NCBI GenBank assembly: GCA_022559845.1
Contig: CM040118.1
Span: 447,328,053 to 447,392,052 of the forward strand
Direction of reading: 5' to 3'
Length of the DNA stretch: 64,000 nt
From: Amorphophallus konjac
Lineage: Eukaryota > Streptophyta > Magnoliopsida > Alismatales > Araceae
A program made the position numbers and the translations under genes. Positions within the stretch are counted from its first letter, which is position 1. Each line of letters begins with the position of its first letter. This document shows positions 1 to 10,374 of the stretch, piece after piece. The notes under the pieces are model-generated. The model did not search any database. It had not been told where the DNA came from and was given only the letters and a program-made list of their open reading frames with translations.

Positions 1-398
1 GACAACCCGTCACTAGCAACACCAGAGATCAGCGATCTCTCTTCCTCTGTAACCCAGAGGGAAATCGGAGTTAGACTCCCTTCCTCCACACACCGGAGGG
101 AGAACAATTCAAATCGAAATAGAAGGATAAAACAAAATAAACGAAAGCAAAGTGTAAGCGAAGAACAATGAGAGGGAATCGGTTCTGAAACCCAACACAA
201 CTGTAGCTTCAAATGAAGCAATTCATCAATCAGCATGCACTCTATCTTTCTCTCAAGGCTCGAACTCCTCTCAGATATTGAACTCTCTACTCTTTTCCTT
301 TCTTTCTCTCTTCACTTCTCTTTCTTTTTCTGGATCGAAGGACGTATATGCTCTCCAGGCTTTTTCTTCGATCAACCTTCATCTGAAGACGAAGGCTC

Positions 399-407
399 CT
401 TTATATA
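399..407 (-). promoter_or_regulatory. TATA box of SIRE 3' LTR
   Basis: Minus strand reads TATATAAAG, in a GC-rich context about 1400 bp into the LTR from its U3 end. The repeat arrays at 598-1660 lie upstream of it, as expected for U3 control sequence. The identical site is in the other LTR at 8946-8954. Confidence 0.7.
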
Positions 408-597
408 CCTGGAGCAGCAGCAGGGCGCGTGTGGCCTCCACAGTTCCCGCCCTAGGAGTTCGGACCATGTGGCAGCATCCAGCATGCTGTCAGAACACGT
501 GTCTTCATCTGGGCATTCTCCTTATCCTCGGATCACGTGCCCATCACCTGTACGCTCAGCGACTGGAGGTAGATGGCGTCAACTCACTTGCTCCAAA

Positions 598-1032
598 GAG
601 TTGACGCAGTCATCAGAATTCTTCAAACTCCTTAACTGCTGCGTCGACTCCATCATCCAATTGCGTTGACGCAACGGTATCGGCAGTCCAGTGAACGGGT
701 CTTCAACAGACAGGCGTGCTGCGTTGACGTGTTGAAGGCAGCCAGAGATAAGACGTCCCTTTCTTGGACTACTGCGTCGACGCTGCCAGTTGGTGGCGTT
801 GACGCACGAGCGTGTACACTTCTATACTGGCATCTCTTAAGCTGCTGCGTTGACGCTGCTTGTTGATGGCGTTGACGCATAGGAAGATTTCGTGAAGGCT
901 TCAGCGCTTGTAAGAGTTTCTACTTTTGCTAACTGCTGCGTCGACGCTGCTTCCTTGTGGTGTTGACGCAATAGAAGACGACGTGTAAGCTTCGTCTACT
1001 GATGCGTGGATGCTCTAAGCTTCAGGCGTCGA
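598..1032. repeat. Array of GCGT(C/T)GACGC palindromes in SIRE U3
   Basis: The palindrome GCGTCGACGC or its near copy GCGTTGACGC, usually flanked by TG or CA, recurs near 600, 640, 662, 720, 773, 797, 845, 870, 939, 960 and 1026. It often comes in pairs about 15-20 bp apart, and more copies follow at 1461-1485, 1580 and 1626-1660. The same set is in the 5' LTR 8547 bases further on. Each carries two or three CpG sites. Function is unknown; Sirevirus LTRs are known for repeated palindromic motifs. Confidence 0.8.
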
Positions 1033-1059
1033 CCCTGTACCCTTCTGCAAAAGGTAAAG

Positions 1060-1534
1060 TGTATAGACTTAGTGTTAACTTGCCAGAAGGACCAGTGTAC
1101 ATACTTCATCAAATGAAGAGCTTCCAGTGTATGGACTTTGCAATGCAAACTACAATGTATATACTTAGAGAACAGAAGTCTAGTGTATAGACTTGGTCCA
1201 AACACGATATATGAACTTTAAGAGTGAAGACATTTTAAGTGCAATGTACATACTTCACAGAACAGGATGTGCAGATTTTGTGAGTGCCAAGTGATGTACA
1301 GACTTGGATGACCAACGCCAATGTATAGACTTCCAACGTGAGTGATGCGCTGTATAGACTTATAGAAAGGAGGTCTAGTGTGTAGACTTGGAGAACTGTT
1401 CAATGTGTTGGGTTGGCGTTGTATAGACTTTAAAGTCTGAAGGCGAAATGCAAACAAGGTGAGTTGACGCTGCAGCCCAAAGAGTTAACGCTGCAACGTA
1501 TTGCCTTTACGTTCAACTGATGATGTATAGACTT
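1060..1534 (-). repeat. About 13 dispersed copies of an 11-bp motif in SIRE U3
   Basis: The + strand motif TGTATAGACTT (minus AAGTCTATACA), with one or two changes in some copies, occurs at 1060, 1096, 1128, 1156, 1184, 1245, 1295, 1322, 1351, 1379, 1420 and 1524, plus weaker copies near 1207 and 1268. Spacing is irregular (about 27-105 bp), so it is not a simple tandem repeat. It lies upstream of the TATA box in the U3 sense, which suggests a multi-site enhancer. Confidence 0.85.
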
Positions 1535-1804
1535 AATCAAATGAAGAACCTGAACAGAAGAGTCTACGCATCAGCACACTGAGTTGACGCACTGGTGTGA
1601 GAACAGAGACATACAAAGACTGATGGGTCGACGCATCAGCACACTGCATTGACGCACTAGTGTGAAGACTGTGCACACAGAGTGTAGGCAGGATAAAGGT
1701 AAAGTAGAACATCTGACAGCACTCACAAGTTGAAACATCATTATCCTAAAAATAGAGGATTGATTTATAGTGTGAGACATCATCAAAACCATAGGGATGC
1801 AACA

Positions 1805-3379
1805 ATCTCCCCCTTTTTGATGATGACAACACTATGAATCAAGCAATATCAAGATTCAACAAGAAATTTATATCAGCTGCAACAAACAGATTAAATTCAA
1901 GGCATGTTCATGCAAATTAATTACACATTCCCTACGACACACTCTCATCTCCCCCACAACTCATAAACATATCAGCATGAAGCAACATCACTCCCCCAAA
2001 GCTCAAGCAACATTACTCCCCCAAAGCTCAAGACAAATCCAAGCACACTAAAAATGCAGATATTGACATTGCAAACTTCTCTCCCCCTTTGACATCAGTA
2101 AAAAGAAACTACAGAATGTGTGACAGTGCTGGAGACATGAGGACTCAGGGCAGTAACTGCTTAGTGTAGGAAGTCACGAGTAGTTCTTAAGAGAATAAGT
2201 GAGTTTCTAATCTCAAGACAAGATTCTTTAGATTTCAGTACACAATAGAGAAGTAGAAAGATAGACAAGTTTATCAGCATACATAGTGGATGATTTAGAG
2301 CAGGAGTTGACAAGTATGGCCAAATATAGCTGATCATTCAACTATTCCACAAGACAGCAAGGGACAAAATCAGAGAGGTGTCCTCAAGGTATTGAGGACA
2401 AGCAATCCATTAGTTGCTTAATAACAAGGAATTCTTGTTGGAGTTGATGTTCAAGAAGATCAATTAGTAAGTTGGTAGTTCACTTCCTTTGACATTAGAG
2501 AGACACCTTGATGAGAGGCCTGAATCCCCAGTTACTCAGAGTGAGTACCTCATTACTTCCTTCCCTTTTTTTTTTATTCAATAAGGAACAGAGTTAGTAA
2601 CTGTGGCTTTTGACATTAGGGAAACACCTTGATTAGAGGCCAGAGTCCCCAGTTACTCACCAGCAAGCCACCATTGCTCTGTCATGATTTTTCATTCACT
2701 TTAAGCATTTGACACCTCATGACATGGGAGAAGTATTCATTTCATTGATGAAGCTCCCAGTTTCTCAGTGATCAGCCAGAACATGTTTGTTCAGTTAAGC
2801 CCTTGAGTTAAAGAGATAGAATGATTGAAGACAATACCAAAAGGACTTTTCTTGAATTGAGTCTTGAAGTCCAGATTTCAAGTTGATTGGGTCAGATATC
2901 AAGACATACAAGTTTTTGACCTAAACCATAATCAATGACAATGTAGGAAGATATACTTTATGCAATTACTCCAAATCTCTGAGGGAGTACCAAAGTAAGG
3001 ATTCTAACTTGGAGATTAGAGTCACTGACTTATAGACTTAAGAGATAAGTGACACTCTACTTTCTGAGAGAACCACACTAAATCAGTCATGCAAGACCAG
3101 CAAAGATACACATCTGGACAGTCCTTTTGAATCTCTCAAACAACTTCTCTTCTTACATTACAACTCAGCTCCCCCTACAATATAGCATTCCTCAATAAAA
3201 CATTTCAGCAGAAACTCAAGACTTCCCCTTACCTAGAGCATTTTGAAAGCTAACCAGTAGAGATTTCGAACTCCCCCTTAAACCAGCATGAAGGAAGGCT
3301 AAACAACAGACAGACACAACTCCCCCTCACAACTAGAGCAGGCTTCATAATTAAGACAGTTTGTATAAGCCTAATTCTC
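1805..3379 (-). other. SIRE 3' non-coding region with multiple polypurine tracts
   Basis: No credible ORF. The minus strand has a proper polypurine tract next to the LTR (1806-1817) and at least seven further GGGGGAG-type copies (+ strand CTCCCCC near 1949, 1991, 2016, 2081, 3169, 3271 and 3320). Several polypurine tracts in this region are a known hallmark of Sireviruses. An env-like gene, present in some Sireviruses, is not visible. Confidence 0.85.
2488..2660. repeat. Imperfect 53-bp direct repeat in SIRE 3' region
   Basis: Two copies, 2488-2540 and 2608-2660, start with TTTGACATTAG and end with CCCCAGTTACTCA, differing at a handful of bases. They are 120 bp apart. A weaker third copy may start near 2709. 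Confidence 0.8.
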
Positions 3380-4440
3380 TTCTCAACGAGGTGAATTTTT
3401 CATTATCCAGAGGTTTTGTGAAAATATCAGCAATCTGATTATCTGTCCCTACATGAATCAGTTCAAAATTATTCTTAGACACCTCATCTCTTATAAAATG
3501 ATGTCTTATCTCTATGTGTTTTGTTCAAGAATGCAAAATAGGATTTTTAGCAAGGTTGATGGCACTTGTATTATCACAGAAGATAGGTGTGCACCCTAGG
3601 TCTACTTGGTAGTCCTGAAGCTGGTGTTTAATCCATATTACTTATGTTCCACAACTCCCTGCAGCCACATATTCGGCTTCTGCAGTGGAGAGGGCCACAG
3701 AATGTTGTTTCTTGGAACCCCAAGATACTAAACACCCACCCAAGAATTCACAATGGCCACTAGTGCTTTTCCTGTCAAGTTTACAGCCTGCATAGTCAAC
3801 ATCTGTGTAGGCTACTAGATTCAATGTGCGAGATGCAGGAAACCATAAACCAAGAGAGTGACTAGCTGACAAGTATCTGAAGATTCTTTTAACTGCAGCT
3901 AGGTGTAGTTCAGTAGGTCTAGACTGATACCTTGCACACATTCCTACACTGAATTGTATATCAGGCCTAGAGGCTGTCAAGTAAAGAAGTGATCCAATCA
4001 TACCTCTATAAAGTTTGGCATTTACTTCTTTACCTGTCTCATCTGCATCCAATGATGTATTGGTGCCCATGGGTGTAGTAATGTGCTTTAAGTTTTCCAT
4101 GCCAAACCTTTTGAACAGTTCCATTGTGTATTTGGTTTGGTTGATGAAGCACCCATCTTCTGGCTACTGTACCTACAATCCAAGAAAATATTTTAGTTCT
4201 CCAACCAAGCTCATTTCAAATTCAGCAGACATCATGGTAGAAAATTCATCACATAGTTCATGCCTAGTTGATCCAAATACAATGTCATCTACATATACCT
4301 GAACTATGATGAGATCTTTATTCATGCCCTTGGTAAATAAAGTCTGATCAACTTTACCTCTTTTGTAGCCCTTGCTGATCAGAAATTCAGACAATCTTTC
4401 ATACCAAGCTCTTGGAGCCTGCTTTAGACCATACAAGGCT
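3380..4440 (-). pseudogene. SIRE reverse transcriptase C-terminal part and RNase H, broken
   Basis: The frame begins inside RT at LNKALYGLKQAPRAWY, contains the active-site motif YVDDIVFGS, then the copia RNase H (SRPDIQF, YTDVDYAGC, STAEAEYVAA) and runs on to about 3380. The first part of RT, roughly 250 codons including the fingers and first catalytic Asp, is missing: integrase sequence ends and RT begins within about 10 bases near 4450. TAG stops at 4164-4166 and 4173-4175 lie three codons apart, TAA at 3642-3644 and TGA at 3525-3527. The two TAGs and the TGA fit C-to-T changes of CAG and CGA codons. No reverse transcriptase can be made. Confidence 0.93.
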
Positions 4441-4444
4441 TTGT

Positions 4445-5875
4445 TTAACCTGTTTCTCTTGGACCTTCCTGATTTGGGGAATTTGTTTCTCCATTCTGCT
4501 GATTCTTCTCTTCTTCTTGTTGGTTTTCTAGAAAATCTCCATCATGAGTGGAGTCTCTGTCAAGATTTTCAACATTAGAAACATCTTTCTTTTCACTAAA
4601 AAGAATGTGTGGAGATTCTTCCACTTTCTGATCTGATACATTAAATACCCTATATGCTCTTGACACTTCAGAGTAACCCAAGAATATTCCAGGTGAACTC
4701 TTGGCTTCAAACTTGTCTAAGTCTTTCTTATCATTGTTATGAATAAAATATTTTGCTCCAAAAATTCTGAAATGAAACAAGTTTGGTTTCTTACCTTTTA
4801 GAAGCTCATAGGGTGTTTTCTTGTGTATGGGTCTTACCATGGCCCTGTTGATTATGTAAGTTGCTGTATTGGCCGCTTCTGCCCAAAACCTTCTAGGTAA
4901 TTTACTTTCAATCAACATGGTACAGGCCATTTCCACCACTGTTCTATTTCTTCTCTCCACGATCCCATTCTGTTCAGGTGTCCTGGGAGAGGAAAACCTG
5001 TGAGTTAGTCCTTCTTTGTCACAAAGATCAGTAAACATGAAATTTTCAAACTCACCTCCATGGTCAGATTGAATAGAACTAACCTTGTACTTCCCTTCTT
5101 GTTTGACCTTATTGTAAAACAGATTAAACTTTTGAAATGCATCACTCTTATTTGTTAAGAAAAATATCCATGAATATCTGGAGAAGTCATCTATGATGAC
5201 ATAGCCAAACCTGTTACCATTAAGACTCTGAGTTCTGGTTGGACCGAAAAGATCCATATGAAGAAGTTCCATTGGTCTAGAAGACAATGGCTCAGATCTT
5301 AATTTGAAAGAGTTTCTGGTCTGTTTGCCTAGAGCACAGGCATCACATGATTTTGAAATGGAATTGAATTTAATTCTAGGCATGCCTTTAACTAAATCAA
5401 GTTTGACAAGTTTATTTAAAGTAGAAAAGCTAGCATGACCTAGACGTCTATGCCATTCAAAAGCATCAATTTCAGAGTTAGCAGATAAACAAATAGTAGA
5501 TTCAGATTTCTCATTTAAGTCTACAATGTAGACATTATTAATCCTGTTGGATACAAATTTAACCTCATCAGAATTTATTTTAAAGATTTTGCATGAAGTA
5601 TCATCAAAAACAACCTTGTGACCCTTGTCACATAACTGACTGATGCTGATCAGATTATGTTGTAGCCCTTCCACAAGTAAGACTTTTTCGATGGAGAATG
5701 TGGAAGACTTACCTACTGTGCCAACTCCAATTATTTTACCTTTGTTTTTTCCTCCAAACTTGACCAAGCCCCCTGGCTTCATCTCTATCTTGACAAACTT
5801 GGATCGGTCTCCTGTCATATGCCTGGAGCAGCCACTGTCGAGGTACCACTTATTGTCTTCAGCTGCCAGACCGAC
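4445..5875 (-). CDS. SIRE protease-integrase (open frame)
   Basis: Open for about 477 codons. It starts with the protease active site (WYLDSGCSRHMTG), then the integrase zinc-binding region (HRRLGH...CDACALGK), then the core with D (MDLFGP), D (QSDHGGEFEN) and E (PEQNGIVERRNR). The GKKP and FLGYS motifs of copia integrase follow. It ends at a TAA created where the RT deletion joins another frame. The frame opens after a TAG at 5876-5878 and is shifted relative to gag, with a gag stop 14 bases upstream; whether that is native or a mutation cannot be told. All catalytic residues look intact. Confidence 0.88.
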   Translation of the reverse strand, partial: VGLAAEDNKWYLDSGCSRHMTGDRSKFVKIEMKPGGLVKFGGKNKGKIIGVGTVGKSSTFSIEKVLLVEGLQHNLISISQLCDKGHKVVFDDTSCKIFKINSDEVKFVSNRINNVYIVDLNEKSESTICLSANSEIDAFEWHRRLGHASFSTLNKLVKLDLVKGMPRIKFNSISKSCDACALGKQTRNSFKLRSEPLSSRPMELLHMDLFGPTRTQSLNGNRFGYVIIDDFSRYSWIFFLTNKSDAFQKFNLFYNKVKQEGKYKVSSIQSDHGGEFENFMFTDLCDKEGLTHRFSSPRTPEQNGIVERRNRTVVEMACTMLIESKLPRRFWAEAANTATYIINRAMVRPIHKKTPYELLKGKKPNLFHFRIFGAKYFIHNNDKKDLDKFEAKSSPGIFLGYSEVSRAYRVFNVSDQKVEESPHILFSEKKDVSNVENLDRDSTHDGDFLENQQEEEKNQQNGETNSPNQEGPRETG

Positions 5876-5888
5876 CTACACAAGTATA

Positions 5889-8045
5889 TCAAGCAGAGTG
5901 ATTTGGAACCCAAGATGAGTTGGGTCCAAGGACATTGTTTAAATTTCTGATTAAATGTTTGGGTATCCAGATTTGTTTCAGCATGGTTTTCTCTGGCACC
6001 TTCCTTTCTGGTTTATTAAAGTTCAATCCAGCTGAACTGGAGAAGTGAGTTCTATTCCTTTCATTGGTCTTCCTATTCCTAGGAAATTTCCTGTAGGCTT
6101 GTTGATTGGTATATCTTTGACCATGAAAGTTATTCCTCCAGTAGGTCTTGTTTGGACCCATCTGATTGTTATAATTCCAGCTCTTATTCTGATTTATTTT
6201 CTTGGTCCAGCTACCATATGTGTTCTGGTGAATGGACTTAATGTTATTCTTCATAAAGTTCATTCCAATCTTAGATGGTTGTCCAGTACTGGTCGTTGTG
6301 TTCTCTTTAGGACTTTGAGTTTTCTTAGAGCTGTTTGAGCTGGATGGTGTGTCCAGCTTTTCTTTTCCCTTCTCTGGACAGAAGGTGATGGTCTTGAATT
6401 GCAAGGGTCTCTTGTTGGTTGGGTCATAGCCTAGACCTTCCTTATTGAAATTGACCCTAGTTCCTAGTATAGCATCTAGGCTAGACTTTCCTTGGACAAA
6501 CTTCTCTAAAACTTTTTGTTTGTCTTCCAGCTCCTTTTGAAGAAACTCAGAATTCTTTAGGAGTTCAGCATTTACTTTCTTTACAGCTTCATATTTCTCT
6601 GAATTCATTCTGATTTCACTCATGCTTTCTTCAATTTTAGTTTTGAATTCATTGAGCTGTTTTTTACTTTCTTGGATTTCTCCCCTAAGCTTATCATTCT
6701 CTTCCCTTTGTGAGGTCATTTCTTCTAGTTGTTCTTTTAGCTTTGCATTTTCCTCACAGATCAGAGTTTGTTCTTCAACATTTGTGTTAAATTTTCTTTT
6801 CAGTACTCTGTGCTCTTTGCTAAGTGAATTAAATTTATCTAGCAAGTCACCATAAGCATCTTCCCAGTCATCAATTGAGAAATTTTCAAAAACATTTATT
6901 ACCTCCTCTTCACTGTTTGCCATAAGACAAATTCCTTCTTCATATTCCTCCGAGGAAGTGTCTTCGGGATCTTCTTCTTCCTCGCTCCATGTGCAGACCA
7001 TCGCCTGTGGCTTTTTCTTCTTCTGCACCTTTGTGAACTTCTTCTGAGGATAGGGACCTTTCTTCTGGAGTTCTGGGCATTCGCCTTTCATGTGTCCCTG
7101 TTTGTTACAGTTAAAACAAGTCAGTTTCTTAGGATTTCTATCCCTGTAATTGGTAAACTCAGCATTCTTGTTAAAAGAGTGTGGGTTCTTCTTCCTAAAG
7201 GTCTTTCCCTTTTTCTTCAGAAATTTTCTGAACTGTCTAGTGAGCATTGCCTGCTCCTCCTGATCGAGATTAGATAAACCTTCAAGCTCAGACTCAGACT
7301 CGGGGCTACTGCTGATGCTCCCACTTTTACTACCCTTGTTGCGGGAAGCTCTTAGAGCTACATTTTTACCCTTCCTCTCACTTCCTTCTCCACCTCCTTG
7401 GAAGTTCATTTCATAGGTCATCAGGGATCCTATGAGTTCATTCACGGTTAAGACAGTCAAATCTTTTGACTCCTCAATCACAATGGCCTTAGTGTGCCAT
7501 GCCGGAGATAAAGATCTAAGGATTTTCCTGACTATATCTGCCTCAGCAAGATCCTTCCCTAGCCCTTTAAGAGTATTTGTGATTAACGACAACCTGGCAT
7601 ACATCTCGGTTATATTCTCATCTGCATTCATCTTAAACATTTCATACTTAGTAGTGTAGAGATTTACCTTCGAGGCTTTCACTTGAGCTGTACCTTCATA
7701 GATCAATTGCAGCTCATCCCACATTTGCTTTGCAGTTCTGTATGCAGATATACGGGCATATTCCTCTGGATGAACAGCACACTGGATGATGTTCAGCGCC
7801 GTCCAATTGAGTGAGGAGAGCTTGACATGGTCATCTGTCCAAGCGTCCTCGTTTGGTGGCAGATCATATGGCCCCACCGTGATTACTCTCCACAGTTTAT
7901 GACTCTGAGCCCTGATGAACACTTCCATCCTGTTCTTCCAAAACAAATAGTTACTACCATCGAAATAAGGAGGGCGACTAATGGATTGACCTTCGGCCAT
8001 GAAGGTTCTAGGACCACCACCATTTCCTTGACCGTTCGCCCACAT
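5889..8045 (-). CDS. gag: SIRE Gag polyprotein
   Basis: 718 codons without a stop. The N-terminal half (to about residue 220) is a copia Gag of the retrotran_gag/UBN2 kind (PPYFDGSNYLFWKNRM). A CCHC knuckle CFNCNKQGHMKGEC lies at about residue 308-322, preceded by a basic stretch. From about 400 to 540 there is a Glu/Lys-rich likely coiled coil, then a basic Asn/Gln-rich tail. The long C-terminal extension is typical of Sireviruses. The ATG is only about 12 nt from the primer-binding site, so nearly all the 5' UTR is LTR. Likely role: RNA packaging and particle formation. Confidence 0.92.
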   Translation of the reverse strand: MWANGQGNGGGPRTFMAEGQSISRPPYFDGSNYLFWKNRMEVFIRAQSHKLWRVITVGPYDLPPNEDAWTDDHVKLSSLNWTALNIIQCAVHPEEYARISAYRTAKQMWDELQLIYEGTAQVKASKVNLYTTKYEMFKMNADENITEMYARLSLITNTLKGLGKDLAEADIVRKILRSLSPAWHTKAIVIEESKDLTVLTVNELIGSLMTYEMNFQGGGEGSERKGKNVALRASRNKGSKSGSISSSPESESELEGLSNLDQEEQAMLTRQFRKFLKKKGKTFRKKNPHSFNKNAEFTNYRDRNPKKLTCFNCNKQGHMKGECPELQKKGPYPQKKFTKVQKKKKPQAMVCTWSEEEEDPEDTSSEEYEEGICLMANSEEEVINVFENFSIDDWEDAYGDLLDKFNSLSKEHRVLKRKFNTNVEEQTLICEENAKLKEQLEEMTSQREENDKLRGEIQESKKQLNEFKTKIEESMSEIRMNSEKYEAVKKVNAELLKNSEFLQKELEDKQKVLEKFVQGKSSLDAILGTRVNFNKEGLGYDPTNKRPLQFKTITFCPEKGKEKLDTPSSSNSSKKTQSPKENTTTSTGQPSKIGMNFMKNNIKSIHQNTYGSWTKKINQNKSWNYNNQMGPNKTYWRNNFHGQRYTNQQAYRKFPRNRKTNERNRTHFSSSAGLNFNKPERKVPEKTMLKQIWIPKHLIRNLNNVLGPNSSWVPNHSA

Positions 8046-8057
8046 GGCGTAAACCTA

Positions 8058-8068
8058 CTCTGATACCA
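8058..8068 (-). other. SIRE primer-binding site (Met-tRNA)
   Basis: Minus strand reads TGGTATCAGAG, complementary to the 3' end of plant initiator Met-tRNA. It lies two bases inside the LTR end at 8071. Confidence 0.93.
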
Positions 8069-8070
8069 AG

Positions 8071-10351
8071 TGTTAGCGCAGCAAGAGTGATATAGAAGGG
8101 GGGGGATGAATAGATCACTCCCAATTTGTAAAAACTTAAGTGAAAATGATTTCTACTGCAAACGTACCTCCTTAAACCGTACACAGAGGAATGTAAATGA
8201 TAATGAAGAGTGAATCACTCGGAAACAAACACCCGAGCAGATGAAGAGCGCAGAGAACACAAGCAAGCCACAGAGGAGGCACTCGGTTTTTTAGGTGGTT
8301 CGATTGCAGTCCGTAATCTACATCCACCCCTCACTCCAACTAGAGTGAGGATTCCACTAGACGACGCTAGATCACTGCAGACTCAGTCTGCAAACAACGT
8401 GCTGCCACACAGCTTGAACACCAAGGGAAACAAATCCCTCAATCAAGTTCTGTCACCCACAGAACCTGAAACCAGTTCTAGCTCCCAGCTAGAACCCAAC
8501 CGGAGAATCCTCTCCCTTCCTCCACACACCGGAGGGAACCTGCTAATGACAACCCGTCACTAGCAACACCAGAGATCAGCGATCTCTCTTTCTCTGCAAC
8601 CCAGAGGGAAACCGGAGTTAGACTCCCTTCCTCCACACACCGGAGGGAGAACAATTCAAATCGAAATAGAAGGATAAAACAAAATAAACGAAAGCAAAGT
8701 GTAAGCGAAGAACAATGAGAGGGAATCGGTTCTGAAACCCAACACAACTGTAGCTTCAAATGAAGCAATTCATCAATTAGCATGCACTCTATCTTTCTCT
8801 CAAGGCTCGAACTCCTCTCAGATATTGAACTCTCTGCTCTTTTCCTTTCTTTCTCTCTTCACTTCTCTTTCTTTTTCTGGATCGAAGGACGTATATGCTC
8901 TCCAGGCTTTTTCTTCGATCAACCTTCATCTGAAGACGAAGGCTCCTTTATATACCTGGAGCAGCAGCAGGGCGCGTGTGGCCTCCACAGTTCCCGCCCT
9001 AGGAGTTTGGACCACGTGGCAGCATCCAGCATGCTGTCAGAACACGTGTCTTCATCTGGGCATTCTCCTTATCCTCGGATCACGTGCCCATCACCTGTAC
9101 GCTCAGCGACTGGAGGTAGATGGCGTCAACTCACTTGCTCCAAAGAGTTGACGCAGTCATCAGAATTCTTCAAACTCCTTAACTGCTGCGTCGACTCCAT
9201 CATCCAATTGCGTTGACGCAACGGTATCGGCAGTCCAGTGAACGGGTCTTCAACAGACAGGCGTGCTGCGTTGACGTGTTGAAGGCAGCCAGAGATAAGA
9301 CGTCCCTTTCTTGGACTACTGCGTCGACGCTGCCAGTTGGTCGCGTTGACGCATGAGCGTGTACACTTCTATACTGGCATCTCTTAAGCTGCTGCGTCGA
9401 CGCTGCTTGTTGATGGCGTTGACGCATAGGAAGATTTCGTGAAGGCTTCATCGCTTGTAAGAGTTTCTACTTTTGCTAACTGCTGCGTCGACGCTGCTTC
9501 CTTGTGGCGTTGACGCAATAGAAGACGACGTGTAAGCTTCGTCTACTGATGCGTGGATGCTCTAAGCTTCAGGCGTCGACCCTGTACCCTTCTGCAAAAG
9601 GTAAAGTGTATAGACTTAGTGTTAACTTGCCAGAAGGACCAGTGTACATACTTCATCAAATGAAGAGCTTCTAGTGTATGGACTTTGCAATGCAAACTAC
9701 AATGTATATACTTAGAGAACAGAAGTCTAGTGTATAGACTTGGTCCAAACATGATATATGAACTTTAAGAGTGAAGACATTTTAAGTGCAATGTACATAC
9801 TTCACAGAACAGGATGTGCAGATTTTGTGAGTGCCAAGTGATGTACAGACTTGGATGACCAACGCCAATGTATAGACTTCCAACGTGAGTGATGCACTGT
9901 ATAGACTTATAGAAAGGAGATCTAGTGTATAGACTTGGAGAACTGTTCAATGTGTTGGGTTGGCGTTGTATAGACTTTAAAGTCTGAAGGGGAAATGCAA
10001 ACAAGGTGAGTTGACGCTGCAGCCCAAAGAGTTAACGCTGCAACGTATTGCCTTTACGTTCAACTGATGATGTATAGACTTAATCAAATGAAGAACCTGA
10101 ACAGAAGAGTCTACGCATCAGCACACTGAGTTGACGCACTGGTGTGAGAACATAGACATACAAAGACTGATGGGTCGACGCATCAGCACACTGCGTTGAC
10201 GCACTAGTGTGAAGACTGTGCACACAGAGTGTAGGCAGGATAAAGGTAAAGTAGAACATCTGACAGCACTCACAAGTTGAAACATCATTATCCTAAAAAT
10301 AGAGGATTGATTTATAGTGTGAGACATCATCAAAACCATAGGGATGCAACA
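8071..10351 (-). repeat. SIRE 5' LTR
   Basis: 2281 bp, TG...CA on the plus strand (TGTTAGCGCAGC to GGATGCAACA). The inner end is fixed by the primer-binding site, the outer end by homology to the 3' LTR. TATA box (minus) at 8946-8954; the 11-bp motif array is at 9607-10081 and the CpG palindromes at 9145-9579 and 10008-10207. Homology to the other side continues 22 bp past the LTR end (see 10352-10373). Confidence 0.94.
8946..8954 (-). promoter_or_regulatory. TATA box of SIRE 5' LTR (genomic promoter)
   Basis: Minus TATATAAAG, same as in the 3' LTR. This one would drive the full-length transcript, with a start expected about 30 bp further (near 8915) and a leader of roughly 850 nt to the gag start. 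Confidence 0.7.
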
Positions 10352-10373
10352 ATCTCCCCCTTTTTGATGATGC
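10352..10373 (-). other. Extra polypurine-tract sequence outside SIRE 5' LTR
   Basis: These 22 bases equal the 22 bases just inside the 3' LTR (1805-1826), that is the polypurine tract and its neighbour, yet here they are outside the element's 5' end. They are followed by CAACA and then chromovirus gag. Either plus-strand priming started upstream of the normal site or a longer duplicated structure was trimmed. Confidence 0.85.
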
Positions 10374-10374
10374 A

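Larger units (their letters stand above)
1..1804 (-). repeat. SIRE 3' LTR (truncated by window start)
   Basis: Matches 8548-10351 without net length change, so the pair is collinear; I count about 20 base differences by eye (about 1.1%), mostly transitions. On the minus strand it starts TGTTGCATCCC directly after a polypurine tract (AAAAAGGGGGAGA). The first roughly 480 bases of the + strand copy lie left of the window. It holds a TATA box, a U3 array of an 11-bp motif, and CpG palindromes, described separately. Confidence 0.95.
1..10373 (-). mobile_element. SIRE-like (Sirevirus) Ty1/copia retrotransposon, RT-deleted, left end outside window
   Basis: Minus-strand order is 5' LTR (8071-10351), Met-tRNA primer site, gag, protease-integrase, RT fragment, RNase H, 3' LTR (1-1804). 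Protease-integrase before RT defines copia. The long gag with a CCHC knuckle and coiled-coil tail, the gag start almost touching the primer site, and many polypurine-tract copies before the 3' LTR are what is known of Sireviruses. The element lies in the gag of a chromovirus whose reading frame resumes at about 10375. No env-like ORF is seen. Gag and integrase frames are open while RT-RNase H is deleted and stop-ridden, so this copy could not have supplied its own reverse transcriptase. Confidence 0.93.

Noticed and set aside
235..669. 144-codon ORF repeated at 8782-9216
   Set aside because: Repeated only because it is inside both SIRE LTRs; overlaps the TATA region, no domain.
1805..3379. 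Env-like gene of a Sirevirus
   Set aside because: No ORF over 60 codons or transmembrane pattern in the region.
8058..8068. tRNA gene signal
   Set aside because: Only an 11-bp match to a tRNA 3' end, which is the primer-binding site; no cloverleaf. Same for 20674 and 63876.
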